A DNA stretch of 64,000 bases from Vibrio syngnathi (GTDB lineage: Bacteria; Pseudomonadota; Gammaproteobacteria; Enterobacterales; Vibrionaceae), in the NCBI RefSeq assembly GCF_002119525.1, contig NZ_CP017916.1:806001-870000 (forward strand), written 5' to 3'. The translations under genes were made by a program, and so were the position numbers. How positions within the stretch are numbered: position 1 is the stretch's first letter; each line of letters starts with the position of its first letter. Shown here piece after piece: positions 25,089 through 34,223 of this stretch. The notes beneath the pieces were generated by a model. The model was given only the letters and a program-made list of their open reading frames with translations, had not been told where the DNA came from and did not search any database.

Positions 25089-26969
25089 ATGGCGTCGGAT
25101 CTTCTGAATGTAGGAGCACAAAGTGTTCTTACTGCTCAGAGACAGCTAAACACCACAGGTCATAACATTTCTAACGCCAACACAGAGGGCTATAGCCGTC
25201 AGTCTGTGGTTCAAGGTGTGAATGACCCGCGCCAGTACGGTGGTCAAACCTACGGTATGGGTGTGCATGTGGAAAATGTTCGCCGCTCTTGGGATCAGTT
25301 TGCCGTCAAAGAACTTAACTTATCAACAACCAATGCCGCTAACAAAGCGGATACCGAAGCTAACCTGGATATGCTGTCAAGCATGTTGTCATCGGTTGTT
25401 TCGAAGAAGATCCCAGAGAACCTTAATGAATGGTTTGACTCGGTTAAGACGCTCGCAGACACACCAAATGATGTTGGTACACGAAAAGTCGTCATAGAAA
25501 AAGCTGGGTTATTAAGTAAAACGCTAAATGAATTTCATGAAACCGTTCGTCAACAGTCTGATTCTGCGAATAAAAAATTAGACATGGGTATCGAGAGAGT
25601 TAACCAAATTGCATACGAGATCCGTGATCTTCAGCGACTAATGGTACGAACTCCCGGACCTCACAATGATCTACAAGATCAGCACGAACAGCTAGTTAAT
25701 GAGCTTTCTGGTTACACTAAAGTGACGGTGACACCACGCGCTAATAATGAAGGCTTTAATGTCCATATCGGTAACGGTCATACCTTAGTTTCTGGTACAG
25801 AAGCGAGCCAACTGAAAATGATCGATGGCGTACCAGATGCACATCAGCGTCGTCTTGCTATCGTAGAAGGAAAGTCATTAAAGGCGATTACTAACCGCGA
25901 TATTGATGGACAAATCGGCGCGATGTTAGACATGCGTGATGAACATATTCCTGCCGTTATGGATGAGCTTGGTCGTTTGGCGACCGCGTTTTCATACGAG
26001 GTCAATGCATTGCAATCACAAGGTTTGGATCTCAATGGCAATGTAGGTAAAAACCTGTTTACCGATGTGAACTCTGAGCTGGTGGCTAAGTCTCGTGTTA
26101 CTGCTCATGGACAGTCAAAAGCGGATGTCGCAGTTTATATTGATGATACTTCCGCTCTAAAAGGCGGCGAGTACGGCCTGAAATACGATGGCAGCGACTA
26201 CGTGGTTATTAAGCCGGATGGTGAAACGGTAAAAGTTAGCACTAATTCAACCGGAAATGCCTTTTATTTAGATGGCATGCGAGTGGAAGTTCGAAACCCG
26301 CCTGAATTGGGCGAGAAGCTTTTACTACGTCCAACTCGTAACTTTGCCGCGCAGATTCAGATGGAAACCAAAGACCCTAAAGATATTGCGGCACAAAGCT
26401 ATGAGGCATCAACTACGTTTGCCAAAGGCACCGCGGATTTCAAAATATTGGCGGCAGGTCAACTGCGAGAGTTTGAAGTGATCGTGTCACCAAAGGGCGA
26501 ACAGTTTGCGGTTACTGATCCTAAAGGCAACATACTTATGCAGCCTCAACCGTATCCACCACAAGGCCCTGTGACTATTAATGGCACAACGTTTGAACTT
26601 ACACCGGGTGCGGTGGCAAACGACAAATTTACGGCAAACCTTGTCCCATCAGAAGGTGACAATGGCAACTTGCGTAAATTGCAAAATCTCCAAACAGGCA
26701 AAGTCTTGGATGATGGTGAGTCTACGATTCTAGATCTTTACCACAACTTGAATACCAATACGGGCTTGAAATCTTCAACGGCAAATCGCTTGAGTGATAT
26801 TGCTAGATTAGAAAAAGAGTCAGCTCAAGAACGTATTGCTTCAGTCTCTGGGGTGAACCTAGATGAAGAAGCGGCAAATATGATGAAATTTCAGCAAGCG
26901 TATATGGCTTCGTCACGCATCATGCAAGCCGCCAATGATACGTTTAATACTATTTTGGCTTTGAGGTAG
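25089..26969 (+). CDS. flgK: Hook-filament junction protein FlgK (HAP1)
   Basis: 626 residues. The N-terminal D0 helix has LNTTGHNISNANTEGYSRQS and the C-terminal part has VSGVNLDEEAANMMKFQQAY. The middle region is exposed and variable. It joins the hook to the filament and is probably carried by FlgN before export. flgL follows 9 bp later. Confidence 0.96.
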   Translation: MASDLLNVGAQSVLTAQRQLNTTGHNISNANTEGYSRQSVVQGVNDPRQYGGQTYGMGVHVENVRRSWDQFAVKELNLSTTNAANKADTEANLDMLSSMLSSVVSKKIPENLNEWFDSVKTLADTPNDVGTRKVVIEKAGLLSKTLNEFHETVRQQSDSANKKLDMGIERVNQIAYEIRDLQRLMVRTPGPHNDLQDQHEQLVNELSGYTKVTVTPRANNEGFNVHIGNGHTLVSGTEASQLKMIDGVPDAHQRRLAIVEGKSLKAITNRDIDGQIGAMLDMRDEHIPAVMDELGRLATAFSYEVNALQSQGLDLNGNVGKNLFTDVNSELVAKSRVTAHGQSKADVAVYIDDTSALKGGEYGLKYDGSDYVVIKPDGETVKVSTNSTGNAFYLDGMRVEVRNPPELGEKLLLRPTRNFAAQIQMETKDPKDIAAQSYEASTTFAKGTADFKILAAGQLREFEVIVSPKGEQFAVTDPKGNILMQPQPYPPQGPVTINGTTFELTPGAVANDKFTANLVPSEGDNGNLRKLQNLQTGKVLDDGESTILDLYHNLNTNTGLKSSTANRLSDIARLEKESAQERIASVSGVNLDEEAANMMKFQQAYMASSRIMQAANDTFNTILALR

Positions 26970-26978
26970 GAAGTATAA

Positions 26979-28169
26979 ATGTTGACTCGTATTTCTAGCT
27001 TTCATAATTATCAGTCAGTACAAAATGACTTTCGCCGCCAAGAAAATAAGGTGCATCATAATCAAGCTCAACTGGCTTCTGGTAAGAAACTACAGTCGGC
27101 GAGTGATGATCCTTTGGCGACGCATTATTTACAAAACATCGGCCAGCAATCTGAGCAACTTAAACAGTATGTTGATGCGATCACTCTAATTAGAAACCGC
27201 CTTGAACATCATGAAGTCATGGTCGCCAACTCGGAAGGGTTCGCGGATGAAGCAAAACGAACCGTGATGGAAATGATTAACGGTGCACTTTCTCCGGAAG
27301 ACCGTTTAGCGAAGAAACGTGAAATTCAAGAGTTATCGAATAATCTTCTGCACTTAGCTAATACTCAAGATGAGTCGGGTAACTACACATTTTCAGGCAC
27401 CAAGCCCAAGAGCCAACCATTTTTTCAAGATAATGAAGGGAATGTCTCTTATCAAGGTGATGACTATCAAAGAAAGATGCGAGTAGCAACGAGCTTTGAA
27501 ATGGCAATGAACGATCCGGGCAGTAAGTTGTTTATGGAAATAGATAACCCGTTTGGTGATTACGAGCCTCAGTATGATCTTGAACCAGCCTCTGAGTTGT
27601 TACTAGGGCGTGCAACCAATAAAGCTGAAGATAGTTCTACCTATAAAGTGACTTTTGTTGATATGCAAACAGGCAAGTTTGCTTACCAGCTTGAAAAAGA
27701 TGGCAAAGTGGTTGCATCGGAAGACTTTGATCCTTCGAAAGGTGTTGTCTATGAAGGTCTGAATATCCAATTCAAGGGGCAGATCACTAAGGGGGACTCG
27801 ATCACTTTAGAGCCGAGAAAGACATTCTCCATTTTTGATACGTTCAAAGAGACCGCCGAACAGGCTGAAAATCCAGTATCGGATGCATCGGCAACGGCAA
27901 AACTGCACCAAATGACAGAAGAATTTCATGCCGCGTTTATTCATTTGACTAAGGCGAGAACGGATGTCGGTGCACGTTTGAGTACGTTGGATATTCAAGA
28001 GCAGCAACATGAAGATTTTAAGTTGTCTTTAGCGAAAGCCAAAAGTAACTTTGAAGACTTGGATTATTCGAAAGCCATCATTGAATTCAATGAAAACTCT
28101 CGAGCGTTACAAGCTTCACAACAAGCGTTTGGCAAGACCAAAGACCTGACCTTGTTTAATTATATTTAG
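26979..28169 (+). CDS. flgL: Hook-filament junction protein FlgL (HAP3)
   Basis: 396 residues, flagellin-like. The N-terminal segment QAQLASGKKLQSASDDPLAT and a C-terminal coiled helix ending GKTKDLTLFNYI are typical. It sits between FlgK and the first flagellin. Last gene of the flgKL operon. Confidence 0.95.
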   Translation: MLTRISSFHNYQSVQNDFRRQENKVHHNQAQLASGKKLQSASDDPLATHYLQNIGQQSEQLKQYVDAITLIRNRLEHHEVMVANSEGFADEAKRTVMEMINGALSPEDRLAKKREIQELSNNLLHLANTQDESGNYTFSGTKPKSQPFFQDNEGNVSYQGDDYQRKMRVATSFEMAMNDPGSKLFMEIDNPFGDYEPQYDLEPASELLLGRATNKAEDSSTYKVTFVDMQTGKFAYQLEKDGKVVASEDFDPSKGVVYEGLNIQFKGQITKGDSITLEPRKTFSIFDTFKETAEQAENPVSDASATAKLHQMTEEFHAAFIHLTKARTDVGARLSTLDIQEQQHEDFKLSLAKAKSNFEDLDYSKAIIEFNENSRALQASQQAFGKTKDLTLFNYI

Positions 28170-28570
28170 CTGTGAACAGTCGTTAATCTGGGGTTAGTTC
28201 TCTGCCGTATGTGCTATGCCATACGTGCGAATGATTCTATCGATTGCCGCTTTTTTATTCAAAGTAGCATGTTTAAAAAATAGCGGCAAAAAACGGCAAC
28301 GAGAGATATGAATCTCTTATATTCTCGACTTAATACAATTAGCATAGACGATCATTTTTAATTAACCATCTGTTTTTATTGTAATTTTTAAATTATTGCA
28401 ATTAATTTTAAAAGTTGGCACATAACATGCTTTTGTATTTGTCATAAATGATTAATACAGATCTTAAACCTTATCTAGGGTTTATCGCGTAATACACGGT
28501 CAGTGCTTATCCATATGAGAGTAAAGCTGGCCGCTTCGCAGAAATTTTGCGAACTCATAAGGAGAGCAAT
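28170..28570 (+). promoter_or_regulatory. flgL-flaA intergenic region
   Basis: A 401-bp region without a gene. It holds an inverted repeat (28244-28289: TTGCCGCT ... AGCGGCAA) that could end flgL transcription, a very AT-rich stretch, the flaA sigma-54 promoter (28416-28431), and a ~130-nt flaA leader with a small hairpin TTCGCAGAAATTTTGCGAA (28534-28552). Confidence 0.6.
28416..28431 (+). promoter_or_regulatory. Sigma-54 promoter for flaA
   Basis: TGGCACATAACATGCT with GG-N10-GC spacing. Control of one flagellin by sigma-54 and the rest by sigma-28 is the known Vibrio cholerae arrangement. Confidence 0.85.
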
Positions 28571-29770
28571 ATGGCTATTAATGTAAGCACTAACGTATCT
28601 GCTATGACAGCACAACGATACTTGAATAAATCGTCTAATGAACTAGCGACCTCTATGGAGCGTTTGTCATCAGGCCACAAGATCAACAGTGCAAAAGATG
28701 ATGCAGCTGGTCTACAAATATCAAACCGTTTAACAGCCCAGTCTCGTGGTCTTGATGTAGCGATGCGTAATGCTAATGATGGTATTTCGATTGCTCAAAC
28801 TGCAGAAGGCGCGATGAACGAATCAACGAACATACTACAACGTATGCGTGATCTAGCGATTCAGTCATCAAACGGCACCAACTCTCCGGCAGAGCGTCAA
28901 GCATTAAACGAAGAGACTATGGCTCTTCAAGATGAGCTTAACCGTATCGCTGAGACAACGGCTTTCGGTGGCCGTCGCTTATTGAATGGCTCATTTGGTG
29001 AAGCTTCATTCCAGATTGGTTCAAACTCTGGTGAAGCGATGATCATGGCGCTGACGAGTATCCGAGCGGATGATTTCCGTATGGGTGGAACAACATTCGA
29101 CACTGAAAACGCTAAAGATAAAAGCTGGGAAGTACCACTAGAAGCCAAAGATCTTAAGTTTGAATTCAAAACTAAAGCGGGTGAAGAGATTACTCTCGAT
29201 ATAAGCGCCAAAGCCGGCGACGATATCGAAGAACTAGCCACCTACATAAATGGTCAATCTGATTTGATTAATGCGTCGGTTACCGATGAAGGACGCCTGC
29301 AGGTATTTGTTGCTGAGCCAGATTTAGATGGTGAGATGAGAATCTCGGGTGGTTTAGCTTCCGAACTTGGTTTCAAAATTGATGCTCCTGAAGGCCAGGA
29401 AACCACAACTACGGCGGATGGCAAAGTTGTACCTGCTCCTGCTGTAGGTCGAACGACATTAGTTCAAGATATCGATTTGAATACTGTAGCAGGTTCACAA
29501 AACGCAATCAGTGTCATCGACTCTGCAATGCAGTACGTTGATTCACAGCGTGCTGATTTGGGTGCGAAACAAAACCGTCTAAGCCACAGTATTAATAACT
29601 TGGCAAACGTTCAAGAGAACGTAGACGCTTCAAACAGCCGAATCAAAGATACGGACTTTGCGAAAGAGACAACGCAAATGACCAAAGCTCAAATTCTGCA
29701 ACAAGCTGGTACATCAATACTAGCTCAAGCAAAACAGTTGCCTAACTCTGCAATATCACTATTGCAATAG
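28571..29770 (+). CDS. flaA: Flagellin FlaA (sigma-54-dependent core flagellin)
   Basis: 399 residues from ATG 28571 (GGAGAG 5 bp upstream). Polar flagellin with conserved ends: [19 protein letters not shown] at the N-terminus and the C-terminal [10 protein letters not shown]. The segments [15 protein letters not shown] and RADDFRMGG, and the C-terminal LLQ, match my memory of V. cholerae FlaA, the flagellin essential for filament formation. The sigma-54 promoter upstream supports this identity. No cysteine. Confidence 0.92.
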   Translation: MAINVSTNVSAMTAQRYLNKSSNELATSMERLSSGHKINSAKDDAAGLQISNRLTAQSRGLDVAMRNANDGISIAQTAEGAMNESTNILQRMRDLAIQSSNGTNSPAERQALNEETMALQDELNRIAETTAFGGRRLLNGSFGEASFQIGSNSGEAMIMALTSIRADDFRMGGTTFDTENAKDKSWEVPLEAKDLKFEFKTKAGEEITLDISAKAGDDIEELATYINGQSDLINASVTDEGRLQVFVAEPDLDGEMRISGGLASELGFKIDAPEGQETTTTADGKVVPAPAVGRTTLVQDIDLNTVAGSQNAISVIDSAMQYVDSQRADLGAKQNRLSHSINNLANVQENVDASNSRIKDTDFAKETTQMTKAQILQQAGTSILAQAKQLPNSAISLLQ

Positions 29771-29962
29771 TTATTGGTGGAACTCGCTATTCGTGTTCAG
29801 ACGTGAACCGCTTAGCGAGGGAAACTGGCAAGCATACTTACTATTGGGTGTTTAGCTCTCTCATCTCTCACCTGCTATCCATTTTTACGGTAAGAATGCA
29901 ACGGCGCGTCGGAAATGTGTTCATTTCTCGATGATCTCCGCACAGGCTCTGACACGCCAACT

Positions 29963-29997
29963 AGCCCCGGTTCCTTCACAGGAAAAGGGGCTTTTTC
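29963..29997 (+). terminator. Terminator after flaA
   Basis: Stem AGCCCCGGTTCCT / AGGAAAAGGGGCT with a 4-base loop and two internal mismatches, followed by TTTTC. About 190 bp past the flaA stop, giving a long 3' UTR. Confidence 0.75.
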
Positions 29998-30417
29998 CTT
30001 TCTACTTCTACATTTTTATTTTCTTGCCAATCTTCTATCTTTATCTTTTGAATCCTCAAAACCTCGATTTTACTCATCTGTTTCACGAAAAATAACATCA
30101 CTCTTTGTATAAGAAGCATACCAATCTGCGCTCTTTGGTGACTGTTCTTTTCTCGACCTTGGGTCACTCTAATGATGCTTAGTGTGTTTTTTGAACACAT
30201 TTGAATGCATTCTCAATTGAAGACTGCCACAGTTATAGAAAATGTAAGATTTTAAGTATTTGATAAAATTGATTTTAATATTTAATTTGTGGTTTTTTGA
30301 AAGTTTTTCTAAAGCTTCTGAATTTCGAGCCGTTATTAAAAGTAACTTAGAGATAACTACTTGGTTTTCCGAGACGTCGGAAACCGCTATACCGGAAAAT
30401 CAATTGGAGAAATCACC
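29998..30417 (+). promoter_or_regulatory. Intergenic region before the second flagellin gene
   Basis: A 420-bp AT-rich stretch with no supported gene. It contains the sigma-28 promoter at 30310-30336 and a leader with a perfect 7-bp hairpin (TTTCCGA-GACG-TCGGAAA, 30366-30383) just before the ribosome binding site. Short open frames here lack ribosome binding sites or overlap the flaA terminator. Confidence 0.55.
30310..30336 (+). promoter_or_regulatory. Sigma-28 (FliA) promoter for second flagellin gene
   Basis: TAAA-N15-GCCGTTAT, close to the FliA consensus. Confidence 0.8.
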
Positions 30418-31584
30418 ATGGCAGTGAATGTAAATACCAACGTTTCAGCAATGACAGCACAACGTTACCTAAACAGTGCAAACAGCGCTCAACAAACATC
30501 AATGGAACGCCTATCTTCAGGCTCTAAAATCAACAGCGCAAAAGATGACGCTGCTGGCCTACAAATCTCGAACCGTTTGAACGTTCAGAGTCGTGGTCTT
30601 GATGTTGCTGTACGTAACGCGAACGATGGTATCTCTATCGCTCAAACGGCAGAAGGTGCGATGAATGAAACATCGAACATTCTGCAACGTATGCGTGACT
30701 TGTCTCTACAATCAACAAACGGTTCAAATACAAAAGCTGACCGTGTTGCAATCCAAGAAGAAGTAACGGCGCTTAACGATGAACTAAATCGTATCGCTGA
30801 AACTACATCTTTTGGTGGTAACAAGCTGCTTAACGGTACTCACGGTACTAAATCATTCCAAATTGGTGCGGATAATGGTGAGGCAGTAATGCTTCAACTG
30901 AAAGACATGCGTTCTGATAACGACCAAATGGGCGGTAACAGCTACCAATTTACAGAAGCTAAAGGTAAAGATTGGGGTGTGGCAGCTGGTGCGAATGACT
31001 TAACCATGTCATTAAAAGATAGCTTCGGTGACCAACGAGAAATCAACATCTCTGCTAAAGCAGGCGATGATATTGAAGAGCTAGCGACTTACATTAACGG
31101 TCAACAAGACCTAGTAAAAGCGTCAATTGATGAAGAAGGTAAACTGCAAATCTTCGCTGGTAACAACAAAGTTGATGGAGAAATTGCATTTTCTGGTGCT
31201 TTATCAGATGAACTAGGCATGACAGCAGGTGCGAAGCCTGAGGACCCAAAAACGCTAGAGGCTAAGCAAGTTACGGTTGATAGTATCGACGTAACGTCTG
31301 TTGGTGGTGCACAGGAATCTGTAGCTGTTATCGATGCGGCACTGAAATATGTAGATAGCCACCGTTCTGAGCTTGGTGCTTTCCAAAACCGTTTCGACCA
31401 CGCAATTAACAACTTAGATAACATCAACGAAAACGTTAATGCATCTAAGAGCCGTATCAAAGATACCGATTTCGCGAAAGAGACGACTCAGATGACTAAA
31501 TCTCAGATCCTTTCTCAAGCTTCAAGCTCGATTCTTGCTCAAGCGAAGCAAGCTCCGAACTCGGCACTTAGCCTACTAGGTTAA
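30418..31584 (+). CDS. Flagellin, second copy
   Basis: 388 residues from ATG 30418 (GGAGA ribosome binding site 7-8 bp upstream). N-terminus [20 protein letters not shown]-terminus [10 protein letters not shown]. The ends are nearly the same as those of the other two flagellins here, while the centre (about residues 175-290) differs. Sigma-28 promoter upstream. Vibrio filaments use several flagellins; accessory ones like this are usually dispensable for motility. It cannot be matched to a specific flaB-flaE letter from sequence alone. Confidence 0.93.
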   Translation: MAVNVNTNVSAMTAQRYLNSANSAQQTSMERLSSGSKINSAKDDAAGLQISNRLNVQSRGLDVAVRNANDGISIAQTAEGAMNETSNILQRMRDLSLQSTNGSNTKADRVAIQEEVTALNDELNRIAETTSFGGNKLLNGTHGTKSFQIGADNGEAVMLQLKDMRSDNDQMGGNSYQFTEAKGKDWGVAAGANDLTMSLKDSFGDQREINISAKAGDDIEELATYINGQQDLVKASIDEEGKLQIFAGNNKVDGEIAFSGALSDELGMTAGAKPEDPKTLEAKQVTVDSIDVTSVGGAQESVAVIDAALKYVDSHRSELGAFQNRFDHAINNLDNINENVNASKSRIKDTDFAKETTQMTKSQILSQASSSILAQAKQAPNSALSLLG

Positions 31585-31665
31585 TCGGTTGAAAGGCCAC
31601 GTTAATGAAAAATGTTAACGTTTGGCTTCCACAAATTAGCTCGTGGTGAGAGATGAGCGCTAAAT

Positions 31666-31692
31666 AAACCCAGCTTCGGCTGGGTTTTTTAT
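31666..31692 (+). terminator. Terminator after the second flagellin gene
   Basis: Stem AAACCCAGC/GCTGGGTTT with a TTCG tetraloop and a T-tract. Confidence 0.9.
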
Positions 31693-31748
31693 TGCCTGCT
31701 ATTTAGCTAGGGCGTATTTGGGAAAAGGCAGTGTTGCTGGCATAAGCG

Positions 31749-31789
31749 AGATTCCCTATCACGTTCGTTCCTCACTGTAGGGAATGACG
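31749..31789 (-). repeat. Short Vibrio-type intergenic repeat, copy 1 (inverted)
   Basis: On the minus strand it starts CGTCATTCCC and ends GGGAATCT, the same frame as the two copies that follow. Its ends pair as ATTCCCT/AGGGAAT. Confidence 0.65.
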
Positions 31790-31882
31790 GGGGGCTCCAT
31801 AGCTAGTTGCTTGGACAAAGTCGGATCGAGTAAACAATTTCTCAGGTTCAAACCATTTCCAGATTCAAACAATAGTTTTCAT

Positions 31883-31922
31883 CGTCATTCTAGAACCGAG
31901 TAGAACGAGGTATCAGGAATCT
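31883..31922 (+). repeat. Short Vibrio-type intergenic repeat, copy 2
   Basis: 40 bp, CGTCATTCTAGAACCGAGTA ... ATCAGGAATCT. It differs from copy 3 by only two bases. Confidence 0.8.
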
Positions 31923-32003
31923 GTTTTTGATGAGGAGGTCTATTGGGTTTTTACTGACCACTGTCCACAATGACGAGTTACCTACAGTCGGTAAGAAGAT
32001 ATA

Positions 32004-32043
32004 CGTCATTCCAGAACCGAGTAGAACGAGATATCAGGAATCT
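32004..32043 (+). repeat. Short Vibrio-type intergenic repeat, copy 3
   Basis: 40 bp, CGTCATTCCAGAACCGAGTA ... ATCAGGAATCT, a direct repeat of copy 2 at 121 bp distance. Confidence 0.8.
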
Positions 32044-32088
32044 TTTCTTATATCAATGTTCTGATGGATATTGATACACATAGTGTTA

Positions 32089-32263
32089 ATACCAATCGAA
32101 GTAAATAACTTACCACCCTAGCTTGTTAAAAAGCTCGATAACGGCGTTAGAGTTTTTGATTGTAGAATAACTACTTATCGAAACTTCTTATCGAGAAGAG
32201 CAGCCTTGTTCTCAAGCATTTTTCCTGCGCTATTTCTGCTCACTTACTTACTGTGATTGGTAT
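32089..32263. mobile_element. MITE-like element with terminal inverted repeats
   Basis: A 175-bp non-coding element. The left end is ATACCAATCGAAGTAAATAA and the right end, on the minus strand, ATACCAATCACAGTAAGTAA; 17 of 20 bases agree. The interior has self-complementary parts (for example TTATCGA repeats around 32173-32196). It has no transposase. No clear target-site duplication beyond a possible TA. A shortened relative lies at 9951-10000. Confidence 0.7.
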
Positions 32264-32357
32264 AAATCCGGCTTTAAAAGGTGCCGTGAGATTAATCGAG
32301 CTACTTCACGTTTTTTTTTACTATTGAAAATAATACGAAAAAAAATGCATTTTTTAT

Positions 32358-32384
32358 TAAAGCTTCTAGTTAAGGGGCCGTTAA
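32358..32384 (+). promoter_or_regulatory. Sigma-28 (FliA) promoter for third flagellin gene
   Basis: TAAA-N15-GCCGTTAA, a near-perfect FliA promoter, 131 bp before the start codon. Confidence 0.85.
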
Positions 32385-32515
32385 AGGGATTGAGAGAAAT
32401 GATATGTACCAATGTAAGGTGAGAGAGACACTGGTATATAAAACAAAATTACATGTGTTTTTGTGAGGTGAGAGTCACATAAGTGCATGAAAAAAATGCC
32501 TAAAGGAGATCAATT

Positions 32516-33694
32516 ATGGCGATTAATGTAAGCACAAATGTGTCTGCAATGACGGCTCAGCGCTACCTAAATAGCGCGGCTGAAGGTACTCAAAAATCAA
32601 TGGAGCGTTTGTCTTCTGGCTATAAAATTAATAGCGCAAAAGATGATGCTGCAGGCCTACAAATCTCTAACCGCTTAACGTCGCAAAGCCGTGGCCTAGA
32701 TATGGCTGTAAAAAATGCGAATGATGGTATCTCTATTGCCCAGACAGCTGAAGGCGCAATGAATGAGTCAACCAATATCCTGCAACGAATGCGTGACCTT
32801 TCCCTTCAATCTTCAAACGGCTCAAACACGAAATCTGAACGTGTTGCAATCCAAGAAGAAGTCTCTGCTCTAAACAAAGAACTTAACCGTATTGCTGAAA
32901 CGACCTCTTTTGGTGGTAACAAGCTTTTGAACGGAACTTTCGGTAGTCAATCTTTCCAAATTGGTGCAGATTCTGGTGAAGCAGTAATGCTGACGATGAA
33001 TAATATGCGTACCGATACTGAAGCGATGGGCGGTAAGAGCTATAGCGTTGCTGAGGGGAAAGATACGTCTTGGCGCGTAGGTGAAGATTCTGTTCTAACG
33101 ATGAAGTACCAAGATCAGTTTGGTGACGTTCAAGATCTGTCGATTACTGCGAAAAAAGGTAATGACATGGAAGAACTTGCCACTTACCTAAACGGTCAAA
33201 GCCCAGACATTCAAGCTTCGGTAGGTGAAGGCGGTAAATTGCAACTCTTCGCTTCAAGCCAAAAAGTTGATGGTAATGTAGAGTTTGGCGGCTCTCTTGC
33301 TGAAGAGCTAGGTCTTGGCTCTGGTAAAGATGCAGAAGGTAAAGAGATTCCTGGCAGCAGTAAGGCTATTGTAACGGATGTTACTGTTAACGACATTGAT
33401 GTAACTTCTGTTGCAGGTTCAAACAATGCTGTCTCTATTATTGACGGGGCCTTAAAGGCAGTCGACAGTAACCGTGCTTCTCTTGGTGCATTCCAAAACC
33501 GTTTTGACCACGCAATCAGCAACTTAGAAAATATTAACGAAAATGTTAATGCGTCTAAGAGCCGAATCAAAGATACTGATTACGCAAAAGAAACAACGGC
33601 AATGACGAAGTCTCAAATCTTACAACAAGCGAGTACTTCTATTTTAGCTCAAGCAAAACAATCACCATCAGCAGCTCTAAGCTTATTGGGCTAA
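32516..33694 (+). CDS. Flagellin, third copy
   Basis: 392 residues. N-terminus [20 protein letters not shown]-terminus [17 protein letters not shown] ribosome binding site close to the ATG. It shares with the second flagellin the C-terminal stretch [12 protein letters not shown] but has its own central domain. Under a sigma-28 promoter. The 931-bp gap before it holds a terminator, three short repeats and a MITE-like element, so this gene may have arisen by tandem duplication with later insertions between copies. Confidence 0.93.
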   Translation: MAINVSTNVSAMTAQRYLNSAAEGTQKSMERLSSGYKINSAKDDAAGLQISNRLTSQSRGLDMAVKNANDGISIAQTAEGAMNESTNILQRMRDLSLQSSNGSNTKSERVAIQEEVSALNKELNRIAETTSFGGNKLLNGTFGSQSFQIGADSGEAVMLTMNNMRTDTEAMGGKSYSVAEGKDTSWRVGEDSVLTMKYQDQFGDVQDLSITAKKGNDMEELATYLNGQSPDIQASVGEGGKLQLFASSQKVDGNVEFGGSLAEELGLGSGKDAEGKEIPGSSKAIVTDVTVNDIDVTSVAGSNNAVSIIDGALKAVDSNRASLGAFQNRFDHAISNLENINENVNASKSRIKDTDYAKETTAMTKSQILQQASTSILAQAKQSPSAALSLLG

Positions 33695-33710
33695 ACTTAC
33701 TTCAGTAAGT

Positions 33711-33746
33711 AACGGTAAACTCTACTTTGAGTAGGGTTTTACTGTT
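33711..33746 (+). other. Hairpin between third flagellin gene and flaG
   Basis: Arms AACGGTAAACTCTAC and GTAGGGTTTTACTGTT pair with one bulge and G-T pairs around a TTTGA loop. A second small hairpin CTTACT-TC-AGTAAG lies just before it. No clear T-tract, so read-through into flaG-fliD is possible. Confidence 0.5.
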
Positions 33747-33775
33747 AGGCTCATAAAGGTGGGAGGGAGAGTGTT

Positions 33776-34201
33776 ATGGAAATATTATCTAACGCACCGA
33801 ACATCCAGCCTTATGGCTCACCTAATGGCATTAAATTTGCAAGCGATAAAGGTAGTAGTGCGTCGAGTACTTTACAACTGAAAGAAGCAACATCTTATGA
33901 CAAGGTAGATAAATCGAAAGAGATGGCTACCGAAGCGGCGATTCAATTAGCTCAACATAGACAAGAGCTAAATGATGCGGAGCGAGTCAAAATGGTGGAG
34001 AAGGTAAATGAATTTATATCTTCTCTCAACAAAGGTGTTGCTTTTAAGGTTGATGAAGAGACCGGGAGAGATGTGGTTACCATTTATGAGACCACAACGG
34101 GCGATATTATTCGCCAAATTCCCGATGAAGAAATGCTCGAAATTCTAAGGCGCCTAGCAGCCCAAACCTCGAATAGTGGAATATTGGAGGCTAAGGTTTA
34201 A
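33776..34201 (+). CDS. flaG: FlaG family protein
   Basis: 141 residues. The C-terminal FlaG domain carries VNEFISSLNKGVAFKVDEET and VVTIYETTTGDIIRQIPDEE. The role of FlaG is not firmly known; in some polar flagellates it limits filament length. GGAGGGAG-type ribosome binding site. fliD starts 22 bp after it, so flaG-fliD-fliT-fliS is likely one operon. Confidence 0.92.
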   Translation: MEILSNAPNIQPYGSPNGIKFASDKGSSASSTLQLKEATSYDKVDKSKEMATEAAIQLAQHRQELNDAERVKMVEKVNEFISSLNKGVAFKVDEETGRDVVTIYETTTGDIIRQIPDEEMLEILRRLAAQTSNSGILEAKV

Positions 34202-34223
34202 GTCGTATTATTGAGGTGGTTTA

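Noticed and set aside
29915..30200. Small open frames on both strands between flaA and the second flagellin gene
   Set aside because: No ribosome binding sites, overlap with the flaA terminator or AT-rich DNA, and no recognisable protein features.
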